A model generated the notes under the pieces. It saw only the letters and a program-made list of their open reading frames with translations, did no database searches and had not been told where the DNA came from. Of a stretch of 39,848 nucleotides of DNA, positions 7,658 to 16,832 are shown in pieces. Source of the stretch: Paenilisteria riparia FSL S10-1204 (GTDB lineage Bacteria; Bacillota; Bacilli; Lactobacillales; Listeriaceae); NCBI RefSeq assembly GCF_000525995.1, contig NZ_AODL01000041.1, positions 1 through 39,848 on the forward strand, read 5' to 3'. How positions within the stretch are numbered: position 1 is the first letter of the stretch; each line of letters opens with the position of its first letter. The position numbers and the translations under genes were made by a program.

Positions 7658-7932
7658 CTCAGCGTGTCGACAAATACCCATTCTCGTCGTTAAAAGCTCC
7701 GTTCCGATGCTCTTCTACGCTGCGCTACGCATAACTTCTCACATGGTCGAGGATACGACTCTCTCCCTGTTTTCAGTCAACGTACTCTAGTACGCTCCGC
7801 TTTGTTGGAACTGTTCGACGTGCAACGAGTTACAGTTCCAATATAAGCGTGAACGAAGTGAGGGGTTAGTCCTTGCCTAGAGCCTGGGCATTTGTCGACA
7901 CGCTGAGGTTTGTAGGCACGGACAGGTTTTTA
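7658..7932. repeat. non-coding inverted-repeat element, copy 1
   Basis: The ends are 22-bp inverted repeats with one mismatch, at 7658-7679 and 7886-7907; each contains CTCAGCGTGTCGACAAAT. An internal inverted repeat, TTGGAACTGT (7805-7814) with ACAGTTCCAA (7832-7841), makes a second hairpin. Right of the ends, AGGTTTGTAGGCACGGACAG (7906-7925) is also found in the second copy at 39671-39819, so the unit extends past the inverted repeat. There is no open frame of note, and base composition is more GC-rich than the surrounding intergenic DNA. Size and build are like a MITE or other small palindromic repeat; no transposase is present. Confidence 0.7.
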
Positions 7933-7958
7933 TTTAAGATATAGTTTTTTACAGTCTG

Positions 7959-7984
7959 CGCCTGCATTTTTGCGGGTGTTTTTT
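7959..7984 (+). terminator. intrinsic terminator downstream of the repeat element
   Basis: CGCCTGCA and TGCGGGTG (7959-7966, 7971-7978) form an 8-bp stem with two G-U pairs and a TTTT loop. T-rich sequence follows from 7979. It may end transcription that runs through the repeat from the acetyltransferase gene. Confidence 0.65.
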
Positions 7985-8013
7985 ATTTTATTTTCTAATT
8001 CCGAGAAAACATA

Positions 8014-8042
8014 CTGGAATTTTGATAGATTTTCAGTATAAT
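8014..8042 (+). promoter_or_regulatory. promoter of the carbonic anhydrase gene
   Basis: TATAAT at 8037-8042 is a consensus -10. CTGGAA at 8014-8019 is a modest -35 at 17 bp spacing. The 5' leader would be about 95 nt. Confidence 0.5.
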
Positions 8043-8144
8043 AAAAAGAACATAAAAATATTACTTGGAGAAATGTTAACGGAATATTCACTTAGTAACA
8101 CAACGGAACGAAGCGCAATTTTAAGGAGAAATGAGGAATGATAC

Positions 8145-8846
8145 ATGTCAGAACCGCTTGTGAAGTGGTCCTATCAAGGGGATAAAGGGCCACATTATTG
8201 GGGACATATTTGTGATGAGTATGAGATTGCAAAGTCAGGAAAGAATCAGTCACCAGTAGATATTCACATGGAGAAAGTAAGGGAAGTACAGGAAAGTTTA
8301 CCACTTGAATTAAACTATAAACCAACAACATATACGGTAAGACGTGTGGAAAATTCGGTACATCTTTTTCCAGAGGACAAGGAGCAAGGTTTGACCTTTA
8401 ATGGTAAAAGGTACAATTTGATTGCTTTTCACGGGCATATCCCAAGCGAACACACGCTAAATCAGGAATATTTCGCGATTGAATGGCATTTGGTGCACAT
8501 GAATGAAGCAGGAGAGCGTCTTGTGCTAGCGATTTGGATGGACGAGGAATTAGAAGGCAGTGATTTTGGCGAATTAGCTGAGATTTTTCCGCAAGTTTTT
8601 GCCAATTTCGGTATTGAAAAACAGATTTCTTTAGATGTTTCGAACCTATTGCCGGAGAAGCGAGCGTATTTTACCTACCATGGTTCTTTGACGACACCGC
8701 CAACATTTGAAGGTGTGACATGGATTGTGCTACGCGAGGCAACAACGATTTCACAAGAAGACTTCGCGGCGTTTCAAGAGGTCATTCAAGATACGAATCG
8801 ACCGTTGCAAGCGCTAAATGATCGTGATATTCATCATAGTGCCTAA
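8145..8846 (+). CDS. alpha-class carbonic anhydrase
   Basis: Zinc enzyme interconverting CO2 and bicarbonate. The 233 residues cover a complete alpha-class domain. Zinc ligands are His96 and His98 (FHGH) and His115 (EWHLVH), and Glu102-His103 of PSEHT is the usual structural pair. SLTTPP is the substrate-pocket loop with the gatekeeping Thr, and NQSPVDI near 35-40 is the N-terminal signature. No signal peptide is present, whereas many bacterial alpha enzymes are exported, so this one should be cytoplasmic. The ATG at 8145 follows GAGGA. In L. monocytogenes the equivalent (lmo0811 type) also lies near the fructokinase. Confidence 0.92.
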   Translation: MSEPLVKWSYQGDKGPHYWGHICDEYEIAKSGKNQSPVDIHMEKVREVQESLPLELNYKPTTYTVRRVENSVHLFPEDKEQGLTFNGKRYNLIAFHGHIPSEHTLNQEYFAIEWHLVHMNEAGERLVLAIWMDEELEGSDFGELAEIFPQVFANFGIEKQISLDVSNLLPEKRAYFTYHGSLTTPPTFEGVTWIVLREATTISQEDFAAFQEVIQDTNRPLQALNDRDIHHSA

Positions 8847-8876
8847 ATAAAGCATTTGGGATACATTATTATAGCT

Positions 8877-8921
8877 AAAATAAGCCAAGCCTCTACTTTG
8901 TTTGAGACTTGGCTTATTTTT
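8877..8921. terminator. bidirectional terminator between convergent genes
   Basis: AAAATAAGCCAAGCCTC and GAGACTTGGCTTATTTTT form a long stem with A and T runs on both sides. It serves the carbonic anhydrase gene and the convergent gene at 8920-9345. Confidence 0.85.
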
Positions 8922-9345
8922 AATTTGTATTCTTATCTTTCTCTACGCGATAGGATTCTTTTAGTACGAAATGGAGTAGCATAAATCGTATTCCCATGTG
9001 GTATTTTTTCTCTATAGGAAGGAAGCTAGGATTACTGATAAAATTTTTCATTTCAACTGGAGTAATTTCTGCGTACAATGCAAGTGCTTCAATGCTCAAA
9101 TCGAAATAATGCATGAACCCATCGATAATGCCTAGTAGTTTAGTGTCATCGCTTGTTGCATCGAGAGCCCCTACCAAGAAAGGTAGTGCATATTCTGCAT
9201 GATTTGTTTGATCAGTGTAGTGAGACATATAATCGTCATCCAATGTTGTTATATCAAGGCCTAATAATTTTGAAATGTTACCCTCGTTAAGTCTGTACTT
9301 ATCTTTTAGTATGGCAACTCCTGATGGGATGGTTCCGTCATACAT
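8920..9345 (-). CDS. hypothetical protein with helix-turn-helix-like N-terminus
   Basis: I do not recognise a named family. The product has 141 residues and is largely helical. An N-terminal stretch (LKDKYRLNEGNISKLLGL) has the spacing of a helix-turn-helix. The rest is a helical bundle with acidic turns and no membrane segment (AEYALPFLVGALDATSDDTK, then IDGFMHYFDLSIEALALYAE). ATG at 9345 is preceded by AAGGAGAG. It is divergent from the HD-domain gene, with a 93-bp shared upstream region. A regulatory role is possible but unproven. Confidence 0.6.
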   Translation of the reverse strand: MYDGTIPSGVAILKDKYRLNEGNISKLLGLDITTLDDDYMSHYTDQTNHAEYALPFLVGALDATSDDTKLLGIIDGFMHYFDLSIEALALYAEITPVEMKNFISNPSFLPIEKKYHMGIRFMLLHFVLKESYRVEKDKNTN

Positions 9346-9438
9346 GATGTTCTCTCCTTTTATAATAATTTGATTTTATGATATCCTAATGATACCATGA
9401 AAAATAAACGAAGTCTCAATGATGGGAGGAATTAAAAA

Positions 9439-9981
9439 ATGTATCAGCGAGCAAGTGAGTTTGCAGAGAAGGCGCATCGTGGACAGCGTCGTAAAATAAC
9501 TGGTGAGCCATATTTTGCGCATCCGCGTAATGTGGCTAATTTGTTGCGGAATGCGGGATTTCGTGAGGAAGTTGTGGCTGCTGGTTTTTTGCACGATGTG
9601 GTGGAGGATACACCTGTGACGCTGGACGAGATTAGAACTGCTTTTGGGGAGGATGTCGCGCGTTTAGTGGCTTCGCATACGGAAGATAAGTCGAAAACAT
9701 GGGAAGAGCGTAAAAAGCATACAATTGAAACGGCGCGCACTGGAACACTTGAGGAAAAGGCGATTATTGTTGCGGATAAATTGGATAATTTGCAGTCTGT
9801 TAAATACGCTCTAAGCTCCGAGGGAAACAAGGTTTGGAGCTATTTTAACCGTGGCTATGATTTGCAAAAGTGGTATAACGATGGGATTGTCGCTAATATG
9901 TATATTGGTTTGAAAGAAGATGAGATTCCGGTGTTTTTTAGAACATATGAACGGTTATGTCGGTGGATGTTTCGAAAGTAA
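9439..9981 (+). CDS. HD-domain phosphohydrolase (SpoT/MESH1-like)
   Basis: A single-domain metal-dependent phosphohydrolase of 180 residues. Family marks are the N-terminal AHRGQRRKITGEPYFAHP, the HD motif FLHDVVEDT, and the distal metal-ligand segment IIVADKLDNLQS. These match the hydrolase half of RelA/SpoT enzymes and small alarmone hydrolases, but no synthetase, TGS or ACT domain follows. It could cleave (p)ppGpp or another nucleotide; the sequence alone does not decide. A strong GGGAGG site precedes the ATG. If it is an alarmone hydrolase, it would oppose the RelQ synthetase encoded at 33990-34652. Confidence 0.75.
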   Translation: MYQRASEFAEKAHRGQRRKITGEPYFAHPRNVANLLRNAGFREEVVAAGFLHDVVEDTPVTLDEIRTAFGEDVARLVASHTEDKSKTWEERKKHTIETARTGTLEEKAIIVADKLDNLQSVKYALSSEGNKVWSYFNRGYDLQKWYNDGIVANMYIGLKEDEIPVFFRTYERLCRWMFRK

Positions 9982-10060
9982 AAATCTCACTTAAAATAAC
10001 TGATAAATTAGGTATATATAATCAAATTAATGAGTTTTTAGACAACTGATGATAAAAATA

Positions 10061-10069
10061 TGCTAGAAT
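10061..10069 (+). promoter_or_regulatory. extended -10 promoter of the fructokinase gene
   Basis: TGCTAGAAT gives a TGn extended -10 with TAGAAT at 10064-10069. TAGACA at 10039-10044 is a possible -35, but at 19 bp. Confidence 0.35.
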
Positions 10070-10104
10070 GAAAACGATAACATAATAATGTGAGGAGTGG
10101 AACT

Positions 10105-10977
10105 ATGGTTTTTGGAGCAGTAGAAGCTGGTGGGACGAAGTTTGTTGTGGCGATTGGTGATGAAACGGGGAAAATAATTAAGCGGGAAACGTATCCGACG
10201 ACAGAACCTGGAGAGACAATGAAGTATGTGGAGCAATTTTTCAAGCAGTATGAGGACGAGTTGGAGGCGATTGGTGTTGGTTCGTTTGGTCCGATTGATG
10301 TGCGTAAATCGAGTCCTACATACGGTTATATTACGTCGACGCCGAAGCTGGCATGGCGCAACTATGATATTGTTGGTGCGCTAAAAAATGCGTTTTATGT
10401 GCCGATTGGTTTTACGACGGATGTGAACGCGGCAGCGCTTGGAGAAGTGACGCTTGGTGCGGCAGAAGGATTGTCTAGCTGTATGTACATTACGATTGGA
10501 ACTGGGATTGGTGCTGGTGCGGTGGTGAATGGCAAAATGTTAGAAGGCTACTCGCATCCAGAAATGGGGCATATTATGGTGCGTCGTCATAAACACGATC
10601 GCTATACAGGAAATTGTCCGTATCATGATGATTGTTTGGAAGGTCTGGCAGCTGGTGGCGCCATTGAAAAACGATGGGGCAAAAAGGCGGTAGAGCTTGC
10701 AGATAATGAAGAAGTTTGGAATTTAGAAGCGCATTATATTGCACAGGCATTGATGAATTATAGTCTAATTTTGTCCCCTGAACGCATTGTAATTGGTGGT
10801 GGCGTGATGAAACAACGTCAAGTATTCCCACTTGTTCGCCAAAAGTTGAAGACATTGATTGCAGGCTATATCCAATTGCCAGATTTAGAGGAATACATCG
10901 TTCCACCGAAGCTAGAAGATGACGCAGGGATTACAGGGTGTATTTTACTAGCAGTGCAGACAAAACAAGAAAATTAA
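10105..10977 (+). CDS. ROK family fructokinase
   Basis: ATP-dependent sugar kinase of about 290 residues that phosphorylates fructose for entry into glycolysis. N-terminal GAVEAGGTKFVVAIG is the ROK phosphate-binding loop. TTDVNAAALGE carries the sugar-contacting Asn and Asp region, and TIGTGIGAGAV is the second phosphate loop. EMGHIMVRRHKHDRY followed by CPYHDDCLEG supplies the Cys/His zinc-binding set that typifies fructokinases of this branch. ATG 10105 is chosen over GTG 10090 because GAGGAG lies 7 bases before it. It corresponds to the lmo0813 type. Confidence 0.9.
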   Translation: MVFGAVEAGGTKFVVAIGDETGKIIKRETYPTTEPGETMKYVEQFFKQYEDELEAIGVGSFGPIDVRKSSPTYGYITSTPKLAWRNYDIVGALKNAFYVPIGFTTDVNAAALGEVTLGAAEGLSSCMYITIGTGIGAGAVVNGKMLEGYSHPEMGHIMVRRHKHDRYTGNCPYHDDCLEGLAAGGAIEKRWGKKAVELADNEEVWNLEAHYIAQALMNYSLILSPERIVIGGGVMKQRQVFPLVRQKLKTLIAGYIQLPDLEEYIVPPKLEDDAGITGCILLAVQTKQEN

Positions 10978-10992
10978 TTTTAGCGGGGAAAC

Positions 10993-11022
10993 AATCATTT
11001 TGAAGTCAAGTGGTTGTTTTTT
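10993..11022 (+). terminator. terminator after the fructokinase gene
   Basis: AACAATCA and TGGTTGTT form an 8-bp stem with one G-U pair, and the right arm continues into a run of seven T. Confidence 0.75.
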
Positions 11023-11079
11023 TGTATGCATTGTGAGAAAATGTACATGGAAATGACTGATGTATCGGAGGAAAAAACA

Positions 11080-12010
11080 ATGTCAATAACACAATTGCTT
11101 CATATCAAATACCCTATTATGCAAGGCGCGATGGCCCAAATTGCAAAGGCACCACTTGTTGCTGCTGTATCAAACGCTGGCGGACTTGGAATTATTGCAT
11201 CAGGTGGGATGAGCGCGGAGGAGTTGCGTGCTGAGATTCGCAAAACAAAAGAACTGACAGACAAACCGTTTGGCGTCAACCTAATGTTGATGATGACGAA
11301 TATCGACGAATTGACGACAGTGATTATTGAAGAAGACGTAAAAGTAGTAACCACGGGTGCAGGGACGCCAAAAACATATATGCCGATTTGGAAAGAAGCG
11401 GGAATTATCGTTATTCCTGTCGTTCCTTCGGTGATGATTGCGCGTAAAATGGAACAACTAGGTGCGGATGCGGTTGTCGCAGAGGGCACAGAAGCAGGCG
11501 GGCATGTTGGCGAAACAACGACGATGGCTTTGTTACCGCAAGTGGTAGACGCTGTTTCGATTCCGGTTATTGCAGCAGGCGGAATTGGTGACGGACGCGG
11601 GATAGCAGCAGCTTTTGCATTGGGGGCTCAAGGGGTTCAAATTGGTACGCGCTTCCTAGCAACGGACGAATGCCCGGTCCATGAGAATTTCAAGCTTGCG
11701 TGTCTGAAAGCAAAAGACCGTGATACAGTGGTGACCGGACGCCGAAATGGTGCACCAGTCCGCAGTAATTAAAAACAAGATGATTAAAGAATATCAACGT
11801 CTGGAAGATGAGAATGTAGACCGCGATGTGCTAGAAGAACTGACGCTGGGATCATTGCGTAAGGCCGTTCAAGAGGGCGACACGGAGAATGGTTCGGTTA
11901 TGGCCGGCCAAATTACAGGTCTAATCAACGAAATCAAACCGGTAGATACGCTGATTCAAGAGATGATGACCCAAGCAACAATGACAGCAAGCCAGCTCAT
12001 AATCAAATAA
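11080..12010 (+). pseudogene. fabK: FabK-like enoyl-ACP reductase, single-base frameshift
   Basis: FMN-dependent TIM-barrel reductase of the FabK/nitronate monooxygenase family. FabK reduces enoyl-ACP in fatty acid elongation. The first frame runs 228 codons from ATG 11080 (CGGAGG upstream) and stops at 11770. It holds the N-terminal IMQGAMA, GVNLMLM, the catalytic-type His142 in EGTEAGGHVG, and AAGGIGDGRGIAAAFALGA. The next frame resumes at once with VIKNKMIKEYQ and keeps the family ending GSVMAGQITGLI up to 12010. One extra base near 11763-11765 explains the break; without it the protein is about 309 residues, the normal length. SVMAGQI and the GGH loop favour FabK over other members. It may be truly broken or a sequencing error. 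Confidence 0.75.
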
Positions 12011-12057
12011 AAACTAAGATTGGATGCCAAACATGATTCGGCATCCAATTTTAGTTT
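12011..12057. terminator. bidirectional terminator between fabK-like gene and argH
   Basis: The arms at 12011-12028 and 12040-12057 pair around GGATGCC/GGCATCC, with AAACTAA and TTAGTTTT outside. Both strands read into T-rich sequence. The right arm touches the argH stop codon. Confidence 0.85.
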
Positions 12058-13427
12058 TATAAGCTTTGTTTTGCTTTTTTAATCATGGCTTTGATTTGTT
12101 CAAAACCAGTACCACCGTAAGAATTCCGTTTAGCAACGGCGGTGTGTGATGTGAGCGCGTCATAAATATCGTCCTCAATCACAGGCTGAATCGCTTGATA
12201 ATCCGCAAGTTTAACATCTTGTAAATAGATGCCTTTTTGCGTGCAGTCCAGTACGAGTTTGCCGACAATTTCGTGCGCCTCACGGAAAGGTACGCCTTTT
12301 TTCGCTAAATAATCAGCAAGTTCGGTCGCATTTGAAAAATCCTTCTGCGTCGCGTTCTCCATCATGGCTTCATTTACTTTCATCGTCTCAATCATACCTG
12401 CAAAAATATCAAGACTTGTCTTCACCGTATGCACCGTGTCAAACATGCCTTCCTTATCTTCCTGCAAATCTTTGTTATAAGCGAGCGGCAAGCCTTTAAG
12501 AACCGTCAGCAAACCGAACAAATTCCCGTAAATACGACCCGTCTTCCCACGAATCAATTCCGCCATATCAGGGTTTTTCTTTTGCGGCATAATGCTGCTT
12601 CCCGTCGCAAACGCATCAATTAACTCCACAAACTGAAACTCGTGGCTTGTCCACAAAATTAATTCCTCACAAAACCGTGACAAATGCGTCATCAACAGGG
12701 CACTATTGCTCAAAAATTCAATAATGAAATCACGGTCACTAACCCCATCCAAACTATTATCATAAATCGCATCAAACCCAAGCAATTCCGCACTGTACGC
12801 TCGATCAATCGGAAACGTAGTCCCAGCAAGCGCAGCACATCCAAGCGGCGAAATATCAATCCGCTTCATGCTCTCCGCCAAACGCTCCCAATCACGACTA
12901 AACATCCCGTAATACGCAAGCAAGTGATGCGCAAAAGAAATCGGCTGTGCGTGCTGCAAATGCGTATAACCCGGCATAATCGTCTCAACATGCTGCTCCG
13001 CCTTGGAAACCAACACCGTCCGAAGATGTGATAACGAAACCATAATCTCCGTCACAGCTTCCTTCAAATAAAGATGCATATCCGTTGCTACTTGGTCATT
13101 CCGACTCCGCGCCGTATGTAATTTCCCAGCAACAGGCCCAATCTCCTCATGTAGCAACTTCTCCATATTCAAGTGAATGTCCTCATTTACTATGCTGAAT
13201 TCCAAATCACCTTTCGCCAGTTTCACCGCCAAAGCTTGCAATCCAGACGTGATTTGCGTCGTTTCCTCTTCAGAAATAATCCCACATTTTCCAAGCATCG
13301 CCACATGCGCCAAACTTCCCGTAATATCTTGTTTCGCTAATTTTGCGTCAAAAGAAATCGAGGCGCCGAATGCATCAATCCACGCCTCACTTTTTCCTTG
13401 AAAACGACCGCCCCACAGTTTTTCCAT
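12057..13427 (-). CDS. argH: argininosuccinate lyase
   Basis: Cleaves argininosuccinate into arginine and fumarate, the last step of arginine synthesis. The 456 residues match the family. N-terminal KLWGGRF, the [10 protein letters not shown] segment, the TxxxHxQ-type [10 protein letters not shown], and the signature loop [11 protein letters not shown] with catalytic Ser are all present. It starts 3 bases after the argG stop codon; its ribosome site GAGGTG lies in the end of argG. The two genes form one operon read leftwards. Confidence 0.97.
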   Translation of the reverse strand: MEKLWGGRFQGKSEAWIDAFGASISFDAKLAKQDITGSLAHVAMLGKCGIISEEETTQITSGLQALAVKLAKGDLEFSIVNEDIHLNMEKLLHEEIGPVAGKLHTARSRNDQVATDMHLYLKEAVTEIMVSLSHLRTVLVSKAEQHVETIMPGYTHLQHAQPISFAHHLLAYYGMFSRDWERLAESMKRIDISPLGCAALAGTTFPIDRAYSAELLGFDAIYDNSLDGVSDRDFIIEFLSNSALLMTHLSRFCEELILWTSHEFQFVELIDAFATGSSIMPQKKNPDMAELIRGKTGRIYGNLFGLLTVLKGLPLAYNKDLQEDKEGMFDTVHTVKTSLDIFAGMIETMKVNEAMMENATQKDFSNATELADYLAKKGVPFREAHEIVGKLVLDCTQKGIYLQDVKLADYQAIQPVIEDDIYDALTSHTAVAKRNSYGGTGFEQIKAMIKKAKQSL

Positions 13428-13430
13428 GCA

Positions 13431-14645
13431 TTACACCTCAGTTTTCGTAGTTAATTTTGCATTGACTTCCGCGCTAACTTTCGTTGGCAAGCCCCATAGT
13501 TTGATAAAGCCAACTGCCGCGTCTTGATCGAACGTGTCTGCCGATGTATACGTCGCCAAGTTCTCGTCATACAACGAGTTCGGTGATTTTCTACCTTCCA
13601 CAATCGCATGCCCTTTGAAAAGTTTCATCCGAATCGTGCCGTTGACGTATTTTTGCGTGTCTTTTAAGAAGGCAACGAGAGAGCTTGTAAGCGGTGAGTA
13701 CCAAAGCGCGTTGTAAATGACTTCGCTAATTTTTTGTTCGATAACTGGTTTGAAATGCGCGACTTCACGAACAAATGTCAAATCTTCCAGTTCTTTATGC
13801 GCCGTAATTAAAGCAACTGCGGCTGGGCATTCGTAGACTTCCCGTGATTTGATGCCGACAAGCCGATTTTCAATATGATCGATACGTCCAACGCCGTGTG
13901 CGCCAGCGATACCGTTTAGTTTTTGAATAAGTGTCGCCAAGCTTAATTGTTCGCCGTTTAAAGCAACAGGAACGCCCGCTACAAATTCAATTTCAATGAT
14001 CTCTGGTGTATCTGGCGTATTTTCTAAAGCTGCTGTCAAATCGTACGCCGCTTCTGGTGGAGCTGCCCATGGATCTTCTAGTACGCCACATTCGTTAGAG
14101 CGTCCCCATAAGTTCTGATCGATAGAAAATGGGTTATCTAAATTAATCGGAACAGGAATGTTATGTTTTTGTGCATATTCGATTTCTTCTTCACGCGACC
14201 ATTTCCAATCACGAACAGGAGCTACTACTTTTAAATCCGGTGCAAGTGCATGAATAGCCACTTCGAAACGAACTTGGTCATTTCCTTTTCCTGTACAACC
14301 GTGTGCGATAGCTGTAGCACCTTCTTGTCTGGCTACTTCTACAAGTTTCTTCGCGATGAGTGGGCGAGACAATGCCGAGATTAATGGATATTTCCCTTCA
14401 TAATAAGCATGAGCTTGTAGCGCGACCAACGCAAAATCTTCTGCAAATTCTTCTTTAGCATCAATTGTATAAGAAGCCGTTGCCCCAACTTGAATCGCTT
14501 TTTCTTTAATGAATTCTAAATCTTTGCCTTCTCCAACATCTAAACAACACGCGATTACATCATAATTTCCTTCTACTAACCACTGAATCGCAACGGAGGT
14601 ATCTAACCCACCGGAATACGCAAGAACGATTTTTTCTTTTGTCAT
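13431..14645 (-). CDS. argG: argininosuccinate synthase
   Basis: Joins citrulline and aspartate using ATP to make argininosuccinate. The 404 residues begin with [13 protein letters not shown], the PP-loop ATP motif, followed by CCLDVGEG, the [13 protein letters not shown] segment, and [13 protein letters not shown], all conserved in ArgG. AAAGGGG lies 8 bases before the ATG. It leads the argGH operon and is divergent from the lipase gene. An AT-rich ArgR-like site overlaps the upstream side of its promoter. Confidence 0.97.
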   Translation of the reverse strand: MTKEKIVLAYSGGLDTSVAIQWLVEGNYDVIACCLDVGEGKDLEFIKEKAIQVGATASYTIDAKEEFAEDFALVALQAHAYYEGKYPLISALSRPLIAKKLVEVARQEGATAIAHGCTGKGNDQVRFEVAIHALAPDLKVVAPVRDWKWSREEEIEYAQKHNIPVPINLDNPFSIDQNLWGRSNECGVLEDPWAAPPEAAYDLTAALENTPDTPEIIEIEFVAGVPVALNGEQLSLATLIQKLNGIAGAHGVGRIDHIENRLVGIKSREVYECPAAVALITAHKELEDLTFVREVAHFKPVIEQKISEVIYNALWYSPLTSSLVAFLKDTQKYVNGTIRMKLFKGHAIVEGRKSPNSLYDENLATYTSADTFDQDAAVGFIKLWGLPTKVSAEVNAKLTTKTEV

Positions 14646-14690
14646 CTCTACATCCCCTTTTATTAATAAATATACATTTTGATAAAATCA

Positions 14691-14719
14691 ATAATAACAT
14701 CTACACAACGATTTTTCAA
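14691..14719 (-). promoter_or_regulatory. argGH promoter
   Basis: On the minus strand TTGAAA (14714-14719) and TATTAT (14691-14696) are 17 bp apart, about 45 bp before the argG start. Confidence 0.65.
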
Positions 14720-14723
14720 GTAT

Positions 14724-14743
14724 TTTATTTATTTTTATTCATT
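14724..14743 (-). promoter_or_regulatory. possible ArgR box upstream of argG
   Basis: Minus-strand ATGAATAAAAATAAATAAAA resembles the Firmicute ARG box core TGAATAWWWATTCA in its left half; the right half is imperfect. Its place directly above the argG -35 suits arginine repression. Confidence 0.35.
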
Positions 14744-14812
14744 ATTATGTTTAAATATCCAATTCAACTTAAACGAAATCGCATCAGCTTGCGGAATTTG
14801 CTGACCTATAAA

Positions 14813-14842
14813 TTGGTTAAAATTTTTCAAAACTGCTATACT
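14813..14842 (+). promoter_or_regulatory. promoter of the lipase gene
   Basis: TTGGTT at 14813-14818 and TATACT at 14837-14842 are 18 bp apart, giving a leader of about 40 nt. Confidence 0.45.
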
Positions 14843-14886
14843 TAAGAGGTGATTTATTTGAGATTATGTATGAGGAGTGAGCGTCA

Positions 14887-15934
14887 ATGAAACAGATATT
14901 GAAATGGATTGGAATTATTGTGGTTAGCGTCGTATTATTACCGCTAGTCGTGATTTTCTTCATCTACAAGAAGGCAGTTGGTAAGCGTGAATACGACCCG
15001 AAAGTACTCGATAATTTGGAAGAAGCAGCACAAGATTATGTGAGAAAGACAGCACCGCTATCTGATGTAGATTCACGTTACAAATACATCCGCTTAGCTC
15101 AAAAAGCACTTCCAGCAGCGAAAGAAATTGAAGTTGGCGAAGTAGAAGATAAAAAAAATTGATGGTCCTGGCGGCAAAATTGGTTTGCGTATTTATACAC
15201 CTGAAGCAGACGGCCCATACCCATTAATGGTTTATTTCCATGGTGGCGGTTTTGTAACAGGTAGTGTACAGACAGCCGATGCTATCGCGCGTAAATTAGT
15301 AAAAACAACGGGATACCGTGTGATTTCTGTAGACTATCGTCTAGCGCCAGAAAATCCATTCCCAGCAGCCATTGAAGACGCGTATGCTACACTTGTTTGG
15401 ATTTCCAAACATTTAACAAGTTTGCGAGCTAAATCTGGTGAAATCGTTGTAGCAGGAGACAGTGCTGGTGGTAATATCGCCGCGGTTGTATCTCAAATTG
15501 CTACATCTAAAGGTGCGCCAAACGTGACGAAACAAATTTTGCTATATCCGCCAGTGGATATTTTCTCAAGAGATGCTTCGGTGCTTTATCCTTCCATGGA
15601 TGAGTTTGCAGAAGGCTATGTTTTGACGAAAGAATCTTTGGATAAATATTTCAAACTATACTTATCTGGTGCCAACGATCGTAAATATGACCCACTTGTT
15701 GCACCAATTCGCAGTAAAGACGTTTCAAAATTACCAGCAGCATTCGTTGCCACAGCAGAATACGACCCATTGCGCGACCAAGGTGAAGCGTATGCCAAGA
15801 AATTAAAAGACGCTGGTGTACCAGTTTATGCGAAGCGTTTCGAGAAAGTACCACATGACTTCATGAGCACACCGTCCGTTGCAACAGACGAGACATTTGA
15901 ATTAATCAGCGAATTCTTACAAGAGAAATTATGA
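14887..15934 (+). pseudogene. HSL-type alpha/beta hydrolase (lipase/esterase), frameshift in an A8 run
   Basis: Membrane-anchored esterase of the hormone-sensitive lipase group. The first frame (14887-15162) gives a signal-anchor helix at residues 5-27 and a charged helical region, then stops after an A8 run at 15151-15158. The second frame continues directly with IDGPGGKIGLRIYTP and holds the oxyanion HGGG (YFHGGGF), the YRLAPE motif, the nucleophile elbow GDSAGG, and a late Asp and His (EYDPLRDQ, VPHDF). Removing one A restores about 348 residues, the size of the lipase next to argGH in L. monocytogenes (lmo2089). Slippage at the A8 run or base-call error could each explain it. GAGGAG precedes the ATG. 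Confidence 0.8.
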
Positions 15935-15945
15935 TGAATAAAGAT

Positions 15946-15980
15946 AGCGATTGTGATATGTGCAGTCGCTATCTTTTTTT
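15946..15980 (+). terminator. terminator after the lipase gene
   Basis: AAGATAGCGA and TCGCTATCTT form a perfect 10-bp stem, and the right arm runs into a T7 stretch. Confidence 0.85.
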
Positions 15981-16036
15981 GCGATTTTTAGTAGGTTATG
16001 AGAAGATAATAGAAAAAGAAGAAAGGTGTGTTACAT

Positions 16037-16720
16037 ATGACAAAGGGGAAAATTTTGATTGCAGAAGACGATAACGACATCAACCACTTAATCTACGAGG
16101 TGCTAACGCGTGAAGGCTACGCTGTAACACAAGCATTCTCAGGAACTGAAGCCAAATTACATTGGAACAATGAAACATTTGATCTCCTGCTTTGCGATTT
16201 AATGTTACCAGGAATGACTGGCGAAGAACTGATAGCAGAAATTATCACCAAGCAAAGCGCATCCATCATCGTCATTTCCGCCAAAAACACAATTATGGAT
16301 AAAGTGGATCTATTAAAGCTAGGAGCCAGCGACTACATAACCAAGCCGTTTGATATTGAAGAACTTTTAGCACGCGTAGAAGTCCAACTAAGAAAAACGC
16401 CAACCGAAGAACCCGTCAACGAATCCCTATCTTGGCAGGGCCTGACTCTATCCACAGATCGCTACAACGCCCAGATTGATGGTCAAGATATCCGCCTAAC
16501 CGCCCGCGAATTCGGCATTCTAAAACTACTTATCAGCAATCCAAAAAAAGTCTTCACTAAGGAAAATATCTTCTCATCCGTCTGGGGCGAAACGGAGTAC
16601 ATTGACGAAAACACCGTCAACGTCCACATGAGTAACATCCGTAGCAAACTAAACAAAGCCAAGCCTGATAAGGATTATATCGAGACGGTTTGGGGGATTG
16701 GGTTTAAAATGAAAAATTGA
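16037..16720 (+). CDS. OmpR-family response regulator
   Basis: Two-component response regulator of 227 residues. The receiver domain has acidic residues Asp11 and Asp12, phospho-acceptor Asp54 in LLLCDLMLPGM, and Lys in ITKPFD. The C-terminal winged-helix domain (about 130-225) ends in the family pattern VNVHMSNIRSKL then IETVWGIGFKM. ATG 16037 is preferred over GTG 16028 because AAAGGTG fits it. The partner kinase is most likely the one at 18943, beyond the ABC transporter pair; usually such regulators adjoin their targets, but here 470 bp of non-coding DNA intervenes. Confidence 0.92.
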   Translation: MTKGKILIAEDDNDINHLIYEVLTREGYAVTQAFSGTEAKLHWNNETFDLLLCDLMLPGMTGEELIAEIITKQSASIIVISAKNTIMDKVDLLKLGASDYITKPFDIEELLARVEVQLRKTPTEEPVNESLSWQGLTLSTDRYNAQIDGQDIRLTAREFGILKLLISNPKKVFTKENIFSSVWGETEYIDENTVNVHMSNIRSKLNKAKPDKDYIETVWGIGFKMKN

Positions 16721-16722
16721 AA

Positions 16723-16832
16723 AGCTGAACACGCCCGTTTAACCCTGACAGAGCTTGGAGCAGGCGCAATAAAAATCCTGTTTTGATTTTTATGGAGGCT
16801 GTGAAAGCTCCGAAGGGTTGGCGTGTGAAGCT
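16723..16832. repeat. 110-bp long imperfect hairpin
   Basis: Beginning 2 bases after the response regulator stop, successive blocks pair with the far arm: AGCT with AGCT, ACACGCC with GGCGTGT, AACCCT with AGGGTT, AGCTT with AAAGCT, and ATAAAAATC with GATTTTTAT, around a CTGTTTT loop. No T run follows, so it is not a standard terminator. It could be a palindromic intergenic repeat or a structured RNA. Confidence 0.6.

Noticed and set aside
7658..7932. Insertion sequence
   Set aside because: Inverted ends are present but the interior has no transposase frame; kept as a non-coding repeat.
12429..13401. Plus-strand frames across argH
   Set aside because: They are antisense shadows of a complete argininosuccinate lyase gene.
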